Source: Microcoleus sp. FACHB-672 | GTDB lineage: Bacteria; Cyanobacteriota; Cyanobacteriia; Cyanobacteriales; Oscillatoriaceae | DNA: 64,000 nt | Direction of reading: 5' to 3' | NCBI RefSeq assembly: GCF_014695725.1 | Contig: NZ_JACJOU010000005.1 | Location: 20,314-84,313 of the forward strand | In this document: in pieces, positions 53,770 to 62,942 of the stretch | Layout of the letters: the number at the start of each line of letters is the position of its first letter | Numbering within the stretch: position 1 is the first letter of the stretch | Notes under the pieces: generated by a model | The model's input: the letters and a program-made list of their open reading frames with translations, nothing else | Databases searched by the model: none | Told to the model about the DNA's origin: nothing | Made by a program: the position numbers and the translations under genes

Positions 53770-55245
53770 ATGCTAACCCCTGAAAATCAATCTTCCAGCG
53801 ATGTCCGTAACACCTTCCGCAAAATCTGGGGATATGACGATTTTAGACCACCCCAAGGAGAAATTGTTGAGACTTTATTGCAACAGCAAGATGCACTAAT
53901 TGTACTACCCACTGGCGGTGGTAAATCGATTTGCTTTCAGTTGCCGGCACTATTGCAAACCGGCTTAACTTTGGTGGTTTCTCCCTTAGTCGCCTTAATG
54001 GAAAATCAAGTGCGAGAATTGCGTGAGCGCAATTTACCGGCAGCGCTTTTGCATAGTGAATTGCCGGCTATTCAACGTAAACAAACACTTCAAGCTTTAG
54101 ATCGCAATCAATTACGCTTGCTCTACCTTTCGCCAGAAACTCTGCTGAGTGAGCCGGTGTGGACTGTCTTAAGTAAACCTCATTTGCCCATCACCGGCAT
54201 GATTTTAGATGAGGCGCACTGTTTGGTACAGTGGGGCGAGACATTTCGACCGGCATATCGCCGACTCGGTGCTGTCCGATCAGCGTTGCTCAAATCCAAG
54301 CCGGCTGGCGCAAAAATGGCAATTGCCGCTTTCACTGCCACCGCCGATCCTCACGCGCAGAAAACTATCGAGAGCGTTTTGCAACTGCAAAAGCCACAAA
54401 TTTTCCGGATAAATCCCTATCGCTCAAATCTGCATCTGCAAGTGCAAATTGTTTGGACACCGCGAGGACGGCGGCAGCGGTTATTAAAGTTTATCCAAGC
54501 CAGATCGCAGCAGTCTGGATTAGTTTATGTTCGCACCCGAAGGGACAGTGAAGAACTCGCCAAATGGCTAAGCGAACAAGGTTATGCCACCGGCGCGTAT
54601 CATGCCGGCTTGAGTCCAAATGAGCGAAGAACACTGGAAACTGACTGGCTGAACGATAAAGTTCAATTTGTTGTGTGTACCTCCGCATTCGGGATGGGAA
54701 TTAATAAACCGGACGTACGCTGGGTGATTCACTTCCAAGTCCCGACGCTGCTTTCGGAATACGTGCAAGAAGTGGGGCGTGCCGGTCGAGATGGCAAGCC
54801 GGCACAGGCTTTAACTTTAGTCAGCGAACCCACCGGCTGGCTCGATCCCGCAGATAAACAAAGACGCGAGTTTTTTGCCAACCAGCAGCGATCTCAGTAT
54901 CAAAAAGCCGAACAACTGGTGAAAAAATTGCCGCTGCGGGGAGAAATTAGTGCCGTGACGCGCAAGTTCCCCGACGGTGCGATTGCGTTGTCGTTGCTGC
55001 ATTGTGCCGGCCAGCTCATTTGGCAAGATCCGTTTCATTACTCAATTAACCTGTCTTCCAGTTCCCAATCTTTCGTGCAACTCAACGCCGGCGCGACGCA
55101 GCAAATGACGCAATACCTGACATCGCGCCGATGCCGGTGGCAGTTTTTATTAGAAGCCTTTGGGTTTGCCGATGAGGGGAAGTCTTGGCGCTGCCGGCAT
55201 TGCGATAATTGTGCCGGTTCCTTTCGCTCAAAGGAATCCAGATGA
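53770..55245 (+). CDS. recQ: RecQ-family ATP-dependent DNA helicase
   Basis: 491 residues. Motif 0 FRPPQGEIVETLLQQQD, Walker A LPTGGGKS, motif Ia SPLVALMENQV, DEAH-box LDEAHCLVQWG, AFTATADPHAQ (motif III), motif V TSAFGMGINKPDVRWV and motif VI EYVQEVGRAGRDG. The RecQ-C zinc site is present as one Cys plus CRHCDNC. The HRDC domain is absent, giving a short RecQ. It unwinds 3'-5' in recombination and repair. The start follows aacgaa with only a weak ribosome-binding site. The gap of about 135 bp to menA argues for separate transcription. Confidence 0.94.
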   Translation: MLTPENQSSSDVRNTFRKIWGYDDFRPPQGEIVETLLQQQDALIVLPTGGGKSICFQLPALLQTGLTLVVSPLVALMENQVRELRERNLPAALLHSELPAIQRKQTLQALDRNQLRLLYLSPETLLSEPVWTVLSKPHLPITGMILDEAHCLVQWGETFRPAYRRLGAVRSALLKSKPAGAKMAIAAFTATADPHAQKTIESVLQLQKPQIFRINPYRSNLHLQVQIVWTPRGRRQRLLKFIQARSQQSGLVYVRTRRDSEELAKWLSEQGYATGAYHAGLSPNERRTLETDWLNDKVQFVVCTSAFGMGINKPDVRWVIHFQVPTLLSEYVQEVGRAGRDGKPAQALTLVSEPTGWLDPADKQRREFFANQQRSQYQKAEQLVKKLPLRGEISAVTRKFPDGAIALSLLHCAGQLIWQDPFHYSINLSSSSQSFVQLNAGATQQMTQYLTSRRCRWQFLLEAFGFADEGKSWRCRHCDNCAGSFRSKESR

Positions 55246-55379
55246 ATTTAGCTAATGAGCCTGGAACTTGACATTTCCTCTTTACCCTCCAATATCTCTC
55301 TGCCACTCCCCCACTCCCCCTAAACGCCCTTGAGGTCGTAAAATTAGTGAGCTGGCTGGACGTGAATTATTAATGCCGG

Positions 55380-56276
55380 ATGACTACTCAGATAATTGAG
55401 CGATCAAACACTAAATTGTGGCTGGCGGCGATTAAGCCGCCGATGTACAGCGTGGCAGTCATGCCGATTTGGCTAGGCACTGCGGTGGCTGCGGCTGAAA
55501 CCCAAACGCTGCATAGCGGGATATTTTCAACCTTTTTAATTTCAGCGATTGCGATCCTTGCCTGGTTGAATCTTAGCAACGATGTCTTTGATTCAGAAAC
55601 CGGCATTGATAAAAATAAAGCGCATTCCCTCGTCAACTTGACTGGTAACAAATCTTTAATTTTCTGGCTGGCGAATTTATTTTTGGCGCTGGGTATTTTG
55701 GGGATAGTTGCGATCGCATGGTGGCAGCGCGATCCCACGGTAATCGCAATTGTGCTTCTGTGCTGTGCGATGGGCTACACATACCAGGGTCCACCCTTTC
55801 GCTTGGGATACCAGGGTTTAGGCGAAATTATCTGCTTTTTTACGTTTGGCCCTTTGGCAGTTTCAGCAGCTTATTACAGTCAAACTCAGACGTGGTCATT
55901 CACTGCGCTTGCAGCTTCTATAATTCTAGGAATTAGCACGAGTTTAATTTTGTTTTGTTCTCATTTTCATCAAGTTGAGGATGATTTAGCAGCCGGCAAG
56001 CGTTCACCCATTGTTCGTCTGGGAACTGCGAAAGGCGCTCAACTTTTGCCCTGGCTATGTGGCAGTATTTACGCGCTTACGGGCTTCTTTGTGGCTTTAG
56101 GAGTGTTTCCGCTGATAACATTGTTAACGTTTATCAGTTTGCCGGTTGCTATCCAGTTATGCCGGCACGTTAGCACTTACTACAACGAGCCGATAAAGGT
56201 GAGCAACTGTAAATTTATTGCAGTTACCTTACATTTTTGGAGTGGTTTGCTGTTGGGTTTGGGATTCATCGTTTAA
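55380..56276 (+). CDS. menA: 2-carboxy-1,4-naphthoquinone phytyltransferase
   Basis: 298 residues with eight to nine membrane helices. UbiA-family prenyltransferase motifs are NLSNDVFDSETGIDKNKAHS (first Asp-rich site) and HFHQVEDDLAAGKRSP (second), with MGYTYQGPPFRLGYQGLGE between, typical of MenA. In cyanobacteria it attaches the phytyl tail in phylloquinone synthesis for photosystem I, in the cytoplasmic or thylakoid membrane. It is followed after 7 bp by menH in an apparent operon menA-menH-menC-menE. The leading ATG lacks a strong ribosome-binding site. Confidence 0.94.
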   Translation: MTTQIIERSNTKLWLAAIKPPMYSVAVMPIWLGTAVAAAETQTLHSGIFSTFLISAIAILAWLNLSNDVFDSETGIDKNKAHSLVNLTGNKSLIFWLANLFLALGILGIVAIAWWQRDPTVIAIVLLCCAMGYTYQGPPFRLGYQGLGEIICFFTFGPLAVSAAYYSQTQTWSFTALAASIILGISTSLILFCSHFHQVEDDLAAGKRSPIVRLGTAKGAQLLPWLCGSIYALTGFFVALGVFPLITLLTFISLPVAIQLCRHVSTYYNEPIKVSNCKFIAVTLHFWSGLLLGLGFIV

Positions 56277-56283
56277 AAAAAGC

Positions 56284-57153
56284 ATGAGTTCTGAAATGTC
56301 TATTATTTCCAGTCGGGAAGGTTTGTCTGCCGGCATTGCAATTGGGAAGAGAGAAGGTTTTAATCCTTATCAATTCCACTATTCTTTAATCGGCAGCCTA
56401 AACCAGCCGGTGATTTTGTTTTTGCATGGATTTATGGGCGACAGCAATGATTTTAGCGAAATCATCTCGATGCTGTGCGAACAATTTTGCTGTCTAGCCG
56501 TTGATCTCCCCGGACATGGAAAAACCCTAATTAACGGGACAAGTGAATGCTACACGATGCCCAATACTGCCTTAGGCTTAATTAATTTACTTGATAATTT
56601 AAAAATTGAAAAATGCTTTTTAGCCGGCTATTCTATGGGCGGAAGATTAGCTTTATATCTTACCCTTCACTTTCCAAGCCGGTTTGAGAAAGTTATTCTA
56701 GAGTCAACCTCTCCAGGATTGAAAACAGCAGAGGAAAGAACCCAACGCATCCAAATTGATTGGGAATGGGCGCGGGAATTAGAAACTAAGGATTTTAAAG
56801 ATTTTTTATTAAATTGGTATAAGCAATCCTTGTTTAAAACATTACAAACTCATCCAAATTTTGATAAATTAATCGAACGTAGGTTACAAAATAATCCCCT
56901 AGAACTCGCTAAATCACTTCGACAGATGGGAACCGGCAATCAGCCGTCCTTATGGGATAAAATCGCAGACAATAAAATTCCTGTAAGATTCCTAGGCGGT
57001 GAATACGATGATAAATTTAAATGTATTAATGCAGAAATGGCAACCTTGTGTCAGGTTTCCAAGCTAAGAATAATTACCAAAACAGGTCATAATATTCATT
57101 TTGAAAATCCGAAAGCATATATAGAAATTTTAAGTAATTTCTTTCGGGTGTAA
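56284..57153 (+). CDS. menH: 2-succinyl-6-hydroxy-2,4-cyclohexadiene-1-carboxylate synthase
   Basis: About 289 residues from the ATG at 56284 (another ATG at 56296 is possible); longer frames would overlap menA. Alpha/beta hydrolase hallmarks are VILFLHGFMGDSNDF (oxyanion), LAVDLPGHGKT, nucleophile FLAGYSMGGRLALYL, and catalytic His in TKTGHNIHFENP. This combination, with FRF-like FPSRFEKVILESTSPGL, is typical of MenH, which eliminates pyruvate from the MenD product. Its position between menA and menC supports the assignment. Confidence 0.9.
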   Translation: MSSEMSIISSREGLSAGIAIGKREGFNPYQFHYSLIGSLNQPVILFLHGFMGDSNDFSEIISMLCEQFCCLAVDLPGHGKTLINGTSECYTMPNTALGLINLLDNLKIEKCFLAGYSMGGRLALYLTLHFPSRFEKVILESTSPGLKTAEERTQRIQIDWEWARELETKDFKDFLLNWYKQSLFKTLQTHPNFDKLIERRLQNNPLELAKSLRQMGTGNQPSLWDKIADNKIPVRFLGGEYDDKFKCINAEMATLCQVSKLRIITKTGHNIHFENPKAYIEILSNFFRV

Positions 57154-57160
57154 GAATCTG

Positions 57161-58123
57161 ATGCGCTATCAATTTGAATTTCGCCCCTACCGGCATCCAT
57201 TTAAAAAATCACTGCACACCAGTCACGGCATTTGGGAAGTCCGGGAAGGTATTATAATTCGTCTCATTGCTGCAACGGGTGAAGTCGGATTCGGTGAAAT
57301 TGCCCCCCTTTCTTGGTTTGGATCTGAAAGTGTGTCGCAAGCACTAAATTTTTGCAAGGAATTGCTGGCTGAAATCAGCCCAGAAACAATATTATCAATT
57401 CCCGCAAAATTACCCGCTTGCCAATTTGGTTTCGAGTCTGCTATGGAAGCCATAATTACATCTCCCCAAATTTCTAAATCTCAGCAGCTAAACCCCCTCA
57501 GCTACAGCGGGTTATTACCGGCAGGCAAAAAAGCACTTTCAATCTGGCAAGCGCTTTGGCATCAAGGCTACCGCACATTTAAATGGAAAATTGGCGTAGC
57601 AGATATTCAAGAAGAACTTAAGCTTTTTCAGCAGCTGATTCAAGCGCTGCCAGTATCAGCAAAAGTGCGATTAGATGCCAATGGCGGATTAAACTGGGAA
57701 CAAGCAAACCAGTGGCTGCAAGCTTGCGATCAATCGGGGGTTGTTGAATTTTTAGAACAACCGCTAGCGGTGAACCAATTTGAGGGAATGCTAAAGTTAA
57801 GTAATCAATATTCTACCCAGTTGGCTTTAGATGAATCTGTAGCGACAATCACACAGATGCAAGGGTGTTATCAGCGGGGTTGGGGAGGTATTTTTGTGAT
57901 TAAGCCGGCAATTGCCGGTTTTCCCTCTCAGCTACGGAAATTTCATCAAGAATATAAAATTGATGCTGTTTTTTCTTCGGTATTTGAAACTGCCATTGGA
58001 AGAAAGTTCGCATTGCAACTCTCTGCTGAATTGCAGACATCCCGCGCCGTAGGATTTGGTGTAAATCACTGGTTTGCTGAAGGAAATGAAACTTGCTGTG
58101 AACAGCTATGGAACAGCCTTTAG
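57161..58123 (+). CDS. menC: o-Succinylbenzoate synthase
   Basis: 320 residues of the enolase superfamily. Visible active-site elements are the catalytic lysine in FKWKIGVAD, metal-ligand Asp in VRLDANGGLNWEQA, Glu in VEFLEQPL, Asp/Glu in ALDESVA and the second lysine in FVIKPAIAG. It dehydrates the MenH product to o-succinylbenzoate. Seven bases follow menH's stop; its 3' end overlaps menE by 16 bases, so translation of the two is coupled. Confidence 0.93.
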   Translation: MRYQFEFRPYRHPFKKSLHTSHGIWEVREGIIIRLIAATGEVGFGEIAPLSWFGSESVSQALNFCKELLAEISPETILSIPAKLPACQFGFESAMEAIITSPQISKSQQLNPLSYSGLLPAGKKALSIWQALWHQGYRTFKWKIGVADIQEELKLFQQLIQALPVSAKVRLDANGGLNWEQANQWLQACDQSGVVEFLEQPLAVNQFEGMLKLSNQYSTQLALDESVATITQMQGCYQRGWGGIFVIKPAIAGFPSQLRKFHQEYKIDAVFSSVFETAIGRKFALQLSAELQTSRAVGFGVNHWFAEGNETCCEQLWNSL

Positions 58124-59490
58124 AGCTTTTAAAAATACGAGCCGATGAGGATTGGCTAGTTGGGTGTGATAGTTATCAGTTTACCCGGCTATGCAAGCAA
58201 ATTTATCAAGATATAACAAAGCAGGCAAATCGTGAAGCGCCGCCTAAAGTTTTATTAGCAGAACTAGATCCGGTGCGATTTCTTGCCAGTTTTATTGCTG
58301 CGATTAGTGCCGGCTGTCCTATTTTCCTGGGTAATCCTCACTGGGTTAAAGAAGAATGGCAACAAGTTCTTGATCTAGCGCAACCTGATTTAATTTTAGG
58401 AAAAAGCTGTGAGATATTAGATGCCGGTAATAAACAACACTTACTTCCTTTTTCCTCTGCTTCCCCCTCTTCCTTAATTATGATTCCCACCGGCGGTTCA
58501 TCAGGACAGATTCGCTTTGCTACCCACACCTGGGAAACTTTAATGGCATCTATTGCCGGTTTCAAGCAGTATTTTCAACAACTTTCAGTCAATTCTTTTT
58601 GCGTTTTACCGCTTTATCATGTCAGCGGTTTGATGCAATTTTTGCGTTCATTCACAACCGGCGGTAAATTAGTCATTCAACCGTTTAAAGAAGTAGAATC
58701 TGGAAAAAGATGTCAGATAGATCCATCAGAATTTTTCATTTCCTTAGTGCCAACCCAGCTGCACCGACTGCTGCAAAATTCAGAAACAAACGAATGGTTA
58801 TCCCGCTTTCATACCGTCCTTTTAGGAGGTGCACCGGCATGGGTGGAATTATTAGAAACTGCCAGATATCACCGCATCCGACTCGCACCCACCTACGGAA
58901 TGACTGAAACTGCTTCTCAAATTGCAACTTTAAAACCAGCAGATTTTTTAGTCGGCGACAATGGTTGCGGTAAGGTTTTACCCCACGCCAAAATCACAAT
59001 TCATAATACTGCCGGCGAAATATTAGATGCAAACCAAATTGGCATCATTCGCATCCAAGCAGATTCTTTAGCCCTGGGTTACTATCCCGAATCCTTTGTC
59101 AATCGGCAGTATTTTCAAGGGGATGACTTAGGATTCCTTGATGGGCGCGGTTATATTAATATTGTGGGACGCAGCAGCCAAAAAATCATCACCGGCGGCG
59201 AAAATGTTTACCCATCTGAAGTAGAAGCTGCGATTCAATCCACCCATTTAGTCAGCGATGTTTGCGTCATCGGCTTCAGCGATCTGCATTGGGGTCAAGT
59301 TGTTACAGCCTTTTACGTTCCTCAGCATCCAGAGGTTTCAACAGCCGCCCTGCAAGCCGCTATTGAGGATAAATTGAGTACATTCAAGCGCCCTAAATAT
59401 TGGATACCGGTGGAAAAATTGCCGCGCAATCCTCAAGGGAAAGTGAACCTGGCCCAACTGCAAAAGCTTTTTAATCCTCAATCTTCTTAA
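58108..59490 (+). CDS. menE: o-Succinylbenzoate-CoA ligase
   Basis: 460 residues of the ANL adenylating family. The phosphate-binding loop is MIPTGGSSGQIRFATHTW, the adenylation core is LAPTYGMTETASQIATL, the hinge region is GRSSQKIITGGENVYPSEVEAAI, and the C-terminal catalytic Lys lies in PRNPQGKVN. MenE activates o-succinylbenzoate with ATP and CoA for ring closure by MenB. It is the last gene of the operon and converges with the HATPase gene 38 bp away. Confidence 0.93.
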   Translation: MEQPLELLKIRADEDWLVGCDSYQFTRLCKQIYQDITKQANREAPPKVLLAELDPVRFLASFIAAISAGCPIFLGNPHWVKEEWQQVLDLAQPDLILGKSCEILDAGNKQHLLPFSSASPSSLIMIPTGGSSGQIRFATHTWETLMASIAGFKQYFQQLSVNSFCVLPLYHVSGLMQFLRSFTTGGKLVIQPFKEVESGKRCQIDPSEFFISLVPTQLHRLLQNSETNEWLSRFHTVLLGGAPAWVELLETARYHRIRLAPTYGMTETASQIATLKPADFLVGDNGCGKVLPHAKITIHNTAGEILDANQIGIIRIQADSLALGYYPESFVNRQYFQGDDLGFLDGRGYINIVGRSSQKIITGGENVYPSEVEAAIQSTHLVSDVCVIGFSDLHWGQVVTAFYVPQHPEVSTAALQAAIEDKLSTFKRPKYWIPVEKLPRNPQGKVNLAQLQKLFNPQSS

Positions 59491-59528
59491 ATAGACTGCC
59501 TCTTGAAAACCGCCCTTCCACAATTGCC

Positions 59529-60182
59529 TCAAAGAAGATTTTGAGTGTAAGCTAAGTCTTCAGTAGGCGAATTCATGAAAGAAGAATTCACCTCTTCTGC
59601 GAATGAGCCATATTTTTCATTAACTTGTCTAAATTCTTTCACCCTTGCCTCTAGATCAAAGGGCTGCCCGTAATCCCAAATCTTTATTTCTAAGCGTTCA
59701 TTGAAAACAGTCACTTCCAGCCTAATAGGTGTTTCCAACGGCAAACCTTTGTGGGCATGACGAACCGCATTCGTAAAACCTTCTGCTACAGTGAGTTGAC
59801 CCTGCATCCAGATGTGTTCCGGAATGGGTAAATCTTGCAATTGCTCGTACCACTTCAAAACCCCCTCTAAAGCAGTAAGATCGGTATTGACTTGAAGACA
59901 AAGTTTTTGCAGAGGCAAATCAGATTGTTCTAGGTTAGAAGTTTTGTATTTAGGCAATTTTAAATCGTTAAACATATCGATTAATTGCTCTATAACCCTT
60001 CCGTCCTGTTGGTAGCTTTGTGAGTGGTTTAAAGTTTGTTGGGCGTAATTTTTTATGATAAACAGACAGTTTTGATGGGCAGGAGTACGAGTATAACGCA
60101 GCTCATCAGCTAACTTCCACATCAATTTAATCCCCATCCCGCCTTCCGGAAGTTCATCGATATTCAGGGTCTTATCGAACAT
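59529..60182 (-). CDS. HATPase-type (anti-sigma-factor-like) protein with permuted halves
   Basis: 217 residues; a strong AAGGAG ribosome-binding site precedes ATG, so it is a real gene. Residues 9-46 (DELPEGGMGIKLMWKLADEL onward, ending NCLFIIKNY) are the C-terminal part of a Spo0F/RsbW-like HATPase, including the G2 loop. Residues 92-184 are the N-terminal part: LQVNTDLTALEGVLKWYEQ, the N box EGFTNAVRHAHKG (134-146) and the G1 box IWDYGQPFDL (168-177), ending LEARVKEF. A helical linker of about 45 residues joins them, and a 33-residue unique tail follows. In ordinary members the second block comes first. It is either a circular permutant or a fusion after tandem duplication and loss. Confidence 0.7.
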   Translation of the reverse strand: MFDKTLNIDELPEGGMGIKLMWKLADELRYTRTPAHQNCLFIIKNYAQQTLNHSQSYQQDGRVIEQLIDMFNDLKLPKYKTSNLEQSDLPLQKLCLQVNTDLTALEGVLKWYEQLQDLPIPEHIWMQGQLTVAEGFTNAVRHAHKGLPLETPIRLEVTVFNERLEIKIWDYGQPFDLEARVKEFRQVNEKYGSFAEEVNSSFMNSPTEDLAYTQNLL

Positions 60183-60731
60183 ATTGGTTCTCCTTCTTTG
60201 TCTAGGGTTTGCCGGCTAAAAAATCACATCTTAATTTAAGGAATTTTATTTTACAAATCGACTAAACTTGTTTTACGCCATTTCATTTACTTTCTTGCTC
60301 CCCTACAACTTCTCTGTTTCATAATAATTTTGTTGAGGTGGGACTTGACTGGTGCAGAGCGACTGTCTGCCGCTTCCACACTTTTCTTCGATTTTACCTA
60401 TGCTAATTGTAAGCTGAAAACAGCCACGAGGTAAACCCGTAGCCCTTCTTCTTACGAGTGTTCTCGTCATCAAAGTTGCTGTAGTAAACACTTAGAAATA
60501 AGCATTATTTGATAAATGCTGGCCAGACTGGCTGTGGTAAATACTTAGAACAACAGGTGAGTTGTTAAATGCCCCATGGGGTTCCAAAACTCGGCGAGTT
60601 GCTGCATTTACTGTGATTGCGCTAGTTTTTACATTAAGTGCTGGGGAACCTACTGATAACAAAACTATGAAAAATTTAGTGAATATAAAATCTTTATAAG
60701 TTTTGTAAAATAAATTTTAAGTATGGTTGCC
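60183..60731. other. Intergenic region with a short direct repeat
   Basis: 549 bp between two minus-strand genes. gctgtagtaaacacttagaa (60478-60497) recurs as gctgtggtaaatacttagaa at 60531-60550 (53-bp period). A 50-codon plus frame to about 60700 (TRRVAAFTVIALVFTLSAGE) lacks a start. No supported gene. Confidence 0.5.
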
Positions 60732-61172
60732 CTATGTTTCGTTGTTGGTTATTGATACGCTGCCGTTCCACCGACACAACCACTGCACCATGTCTTCTGC
60801 TAGGGGGTGTCTGCTTCGCCTAGCCGGTTCAATGCAGACATGGCGGGTGATCGCCTGCGCGGCGCACTTGTCTGTAACCTCCCCTATAAAAACTTGATAG
60901 GCAATTTCAAATTCATTGCCGGTAAGCTGGTAAGGTATTAGCTGGATCGTCAGCCGATCTCCGCAAAACAGCGGGCGAAAGAAATCCACGCCGGCATGAA
61001 CAATTGGAATTGCTACAGATTGGTTACTAAAAAAAGACTTCAGATTAATTCCAGACGCCACCAGAGAAGCTTCATAAGCTTCGTGGCACATCGCCAAAAC
61101 ATTAGCAAAGTAAACGACCCCTGCGGCGTCGGTATCTTGAAATCGAACAGTTCGGGTGTAAAAAAATGCCAT
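60732..61172 (-). CDS. menI: 1,4-Dihydroxy-2-naphthoyl-CoA thioesterase (hotdog fold)
   Basis: 146 residues. The YbgC/4-hydroxybenzoyl-CoA thioesterase signature is VRFQDTDAAGVVYFANVLAM with the catalytic Asp (Asp15), and FFRPLFCGDRLTIQL follows. This subgroup in cyanobacteria is the DHNA-CoA hydrolase of phylloquinone synthesis, releasing DHNA for MenA. Its location about 1.2 kb from menE, on the opposite strand with the HATPase gene between, supports that role. Confidence 0.85.
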   Translation of the reverse strand: MAFFYTRTVRFQDTDAAGVVYFANVLAMCHEAYEASLVASGINLKSFFSNQSVAIPIVHAGVDFFRPLFCGDRLTIQLIPYQLTGNEFEIAYQVFIGEVTDKCAAQAITRHVCIEPARRSRHPLAEDMVQWLCRWNGSVSITNNET

Positions 61173-62042
61173 CTATAAATTTGAGAGATTACACTTACCA
61201 ATCCTACTAAATAGGTTGTGATCGTTCTTGCGAGCCAGATACCCGCACGACTATCATTTTCTCCACCTCTCCAATCTCCACCTCACCTTACAAGTGTAAG
61301 TTTTGTACAAAGGAGGGAACAACAGAAATGGAGAGTGCATAATTAGTTGATCATGTACCTGTCAAAGCAAATGCTGAAAAATCAATACCTGAAACAGTGG
61401 ATGAGCATTATCAGCTATCATCTGCCAGAGCTAAGCCTCCCGCAAGCCTCAGGGCTAGTCACTTGGAGTTTTGGGATGGTAATCACGCAATCTTCTAGCC
61501 TGACAAGAGTTTCCCACTTCATTGCCAAACTCAATTAAGAAAAATACAACACAGTACGCCAAAGCCTTAAACAATGGTATCAAGAAGCTGTTGCCAAAAG
61601 CGGAACTGAGGGGAAAAAAACGCGCTCAACTAGAAGTGAGCCAATGTGAGTGCCCCTTTATTGCCGTGGGTGATGAGTTTATGGCTTATGGCCCAGCAAT
61701 GTCAGGCAGTTACCTTTGGCGATAGATACTACCGACATCGGAAAAAGCTTCACGGTACTGTCAATTAATGTTCTCTATCGCAGTTGTGCCATCCCTGTAG
61801 CATGGAAAACAGAAAAAGGAGCTTGAAAACAGCTACTGGCAAGAGCTATTTGAGTCATTCAGACCAGGCGTTTCCTCACAGTGGATAGTCATCGTATGTG
61901 CTGACCGAGGACGCTATGCTGATTATTGGTTATATCACTTTGGTTATATCACTAAATTGTTAGCCTAGGCTGGCATCCGTTTTTACGGATTAATCATCAA
62001 GGTACATACCAGAAAGATAAGCAGAGACAATGGCATAGCCTA

Positions 62043-62873
62043 AGACGTGTCATCAATTAGGTAAGCTGGGATTGGTCATAGATGATTAAACTGGAAGACT
62101 ATGGCAACTCGACGTTACGCCCTGCGCGATGACCAATGGGAACGCATTAAAGACTTATTGCCGGGACGCGAAGGGTATGTGGCGTGACCGCAAAAGACAA
62201 TCGGCTGTTTGTCGAAGCAGTTTTGTACCGTTATCGAGCAGGCATTCCTTGGCGCGACTTGCCTGAGCGCTTTGGAGATTTTCGTGTGATTCACACTCGC
62301 TTCACTCGGTGGTCAAAAACTGGGGTAGGGGAGCGAGTATTTCAGCATTTGGCAGATGATGCGGACAATGAATATGCCATGATTGACTCCACGATTGTGC
62401 GTGCCCACCAGCACAGTGCGGGGGCAAAGGGGGGGATCTCAAGCCAGAAGCTATTGGCCGCAGCCAAGGCGGATTAAGCACCAAGATTCATGCGGTGGTC
62501 GATGCGTTAGGCAATCCCTTGAGCTTTCACCTCACTCCCGGACAAGCCAGTGACTTGGAGGGGTCCGACCAACTATTAGGGGATGTCATAACGGACACAG
62601 TGTTAGCAGACAAAGCATATGATGCTGATGAGCGGGTGATTGAGCGGCTTCAAGCTCAAGGAAAGACGGTGGTGATTCCACCCCGACGCAACCGTAAGCA
62701 GCCCCGTGATTATGACAAGCAATTGTACAAAGCCCGTCATTTGATTGAAAACTTTTTTGCCAAACTCAAGCAATATCGAGCCATTGCCACACGCTATGAC
62801 AAACGTGCTGTTAACTTTCTGGGTGCAATTTATTTGGCTGCTTCTCTTATCTGGTTGAATTGATGACACGCCC
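62043..62873 (+). mobile_element. IS5-family (IS427-type) insertion sequence, defective
   Basis: About 831 bp bounded by inverted repeats agacgtgtcatcaatt (left) and the reverse complement agggcgtgtcatcaatt (right), flanked by TA (or CTA) duplications. It sits inside the IS4-like transposase: removing it with one CTA gives the continuous reading WHSLATVIDKPG. Confidence 0.85.
62102..62863 (+). pseudogene. IS5/IS427-type transposase with one disabling frameshift
   Basis: It begins MATRRYALRDDQWERIKDLL, then loses one base near 62180 (expected GYVGVTAKDN), continuing in frame 2 as NRLFVEAVLYRYRAGIPWRDLPERFGDF...YAMIDSTIVRAHQH (first DDE Asp). At the run aaaggggggg (62426-62435) the frame changes by -1 to give GRSQGGLSTKIHAVVDALGN...VLADKAYDAD (second Asp) and LIENFFAKLKQYR (Glu). 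The second shift is the expected programmed -1 frameshift of this group; the first is a mutation. Confidence 0.8.
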
Positions 62874-62942
62874 TAGCTACTGTCATTGACAAGCCTGGAC
62901 TGAGTTACTGTACAGGCGTAACTGGCACTGCACATTTATAGT

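Larger units (their letters stand above)
61353..62928 (+). pseudogene. Decayed IS4-like transposase, interrupted by an IS5 element
   Basis: Segments in different frames together give a DDE transposase: MYLSKQMLKNQYLKQWMSII...RVSHFIAKLN, a TAA at 61536, then NTVRQSLKQWYQEAVAKSG, KKRAQLEVSQC, and AIDTTDIGKSFTVLSINVLY with the catalytic Asp, YRSCAIPVAWKTEKGA, then further stops. The 3' part continues after the IS5 insertion as LATVIDKPGLSYCTGV. Multiple stops and frameshifts make it non-functional. Confidence 0.8.

Noticed and set aside
60555..60704. 50-codon plus frame with a hydrophobic stretch
   Set aside because: No start codon near its beginning; a stop lies just upstream and the surrounding sequence holds decayed repeats.
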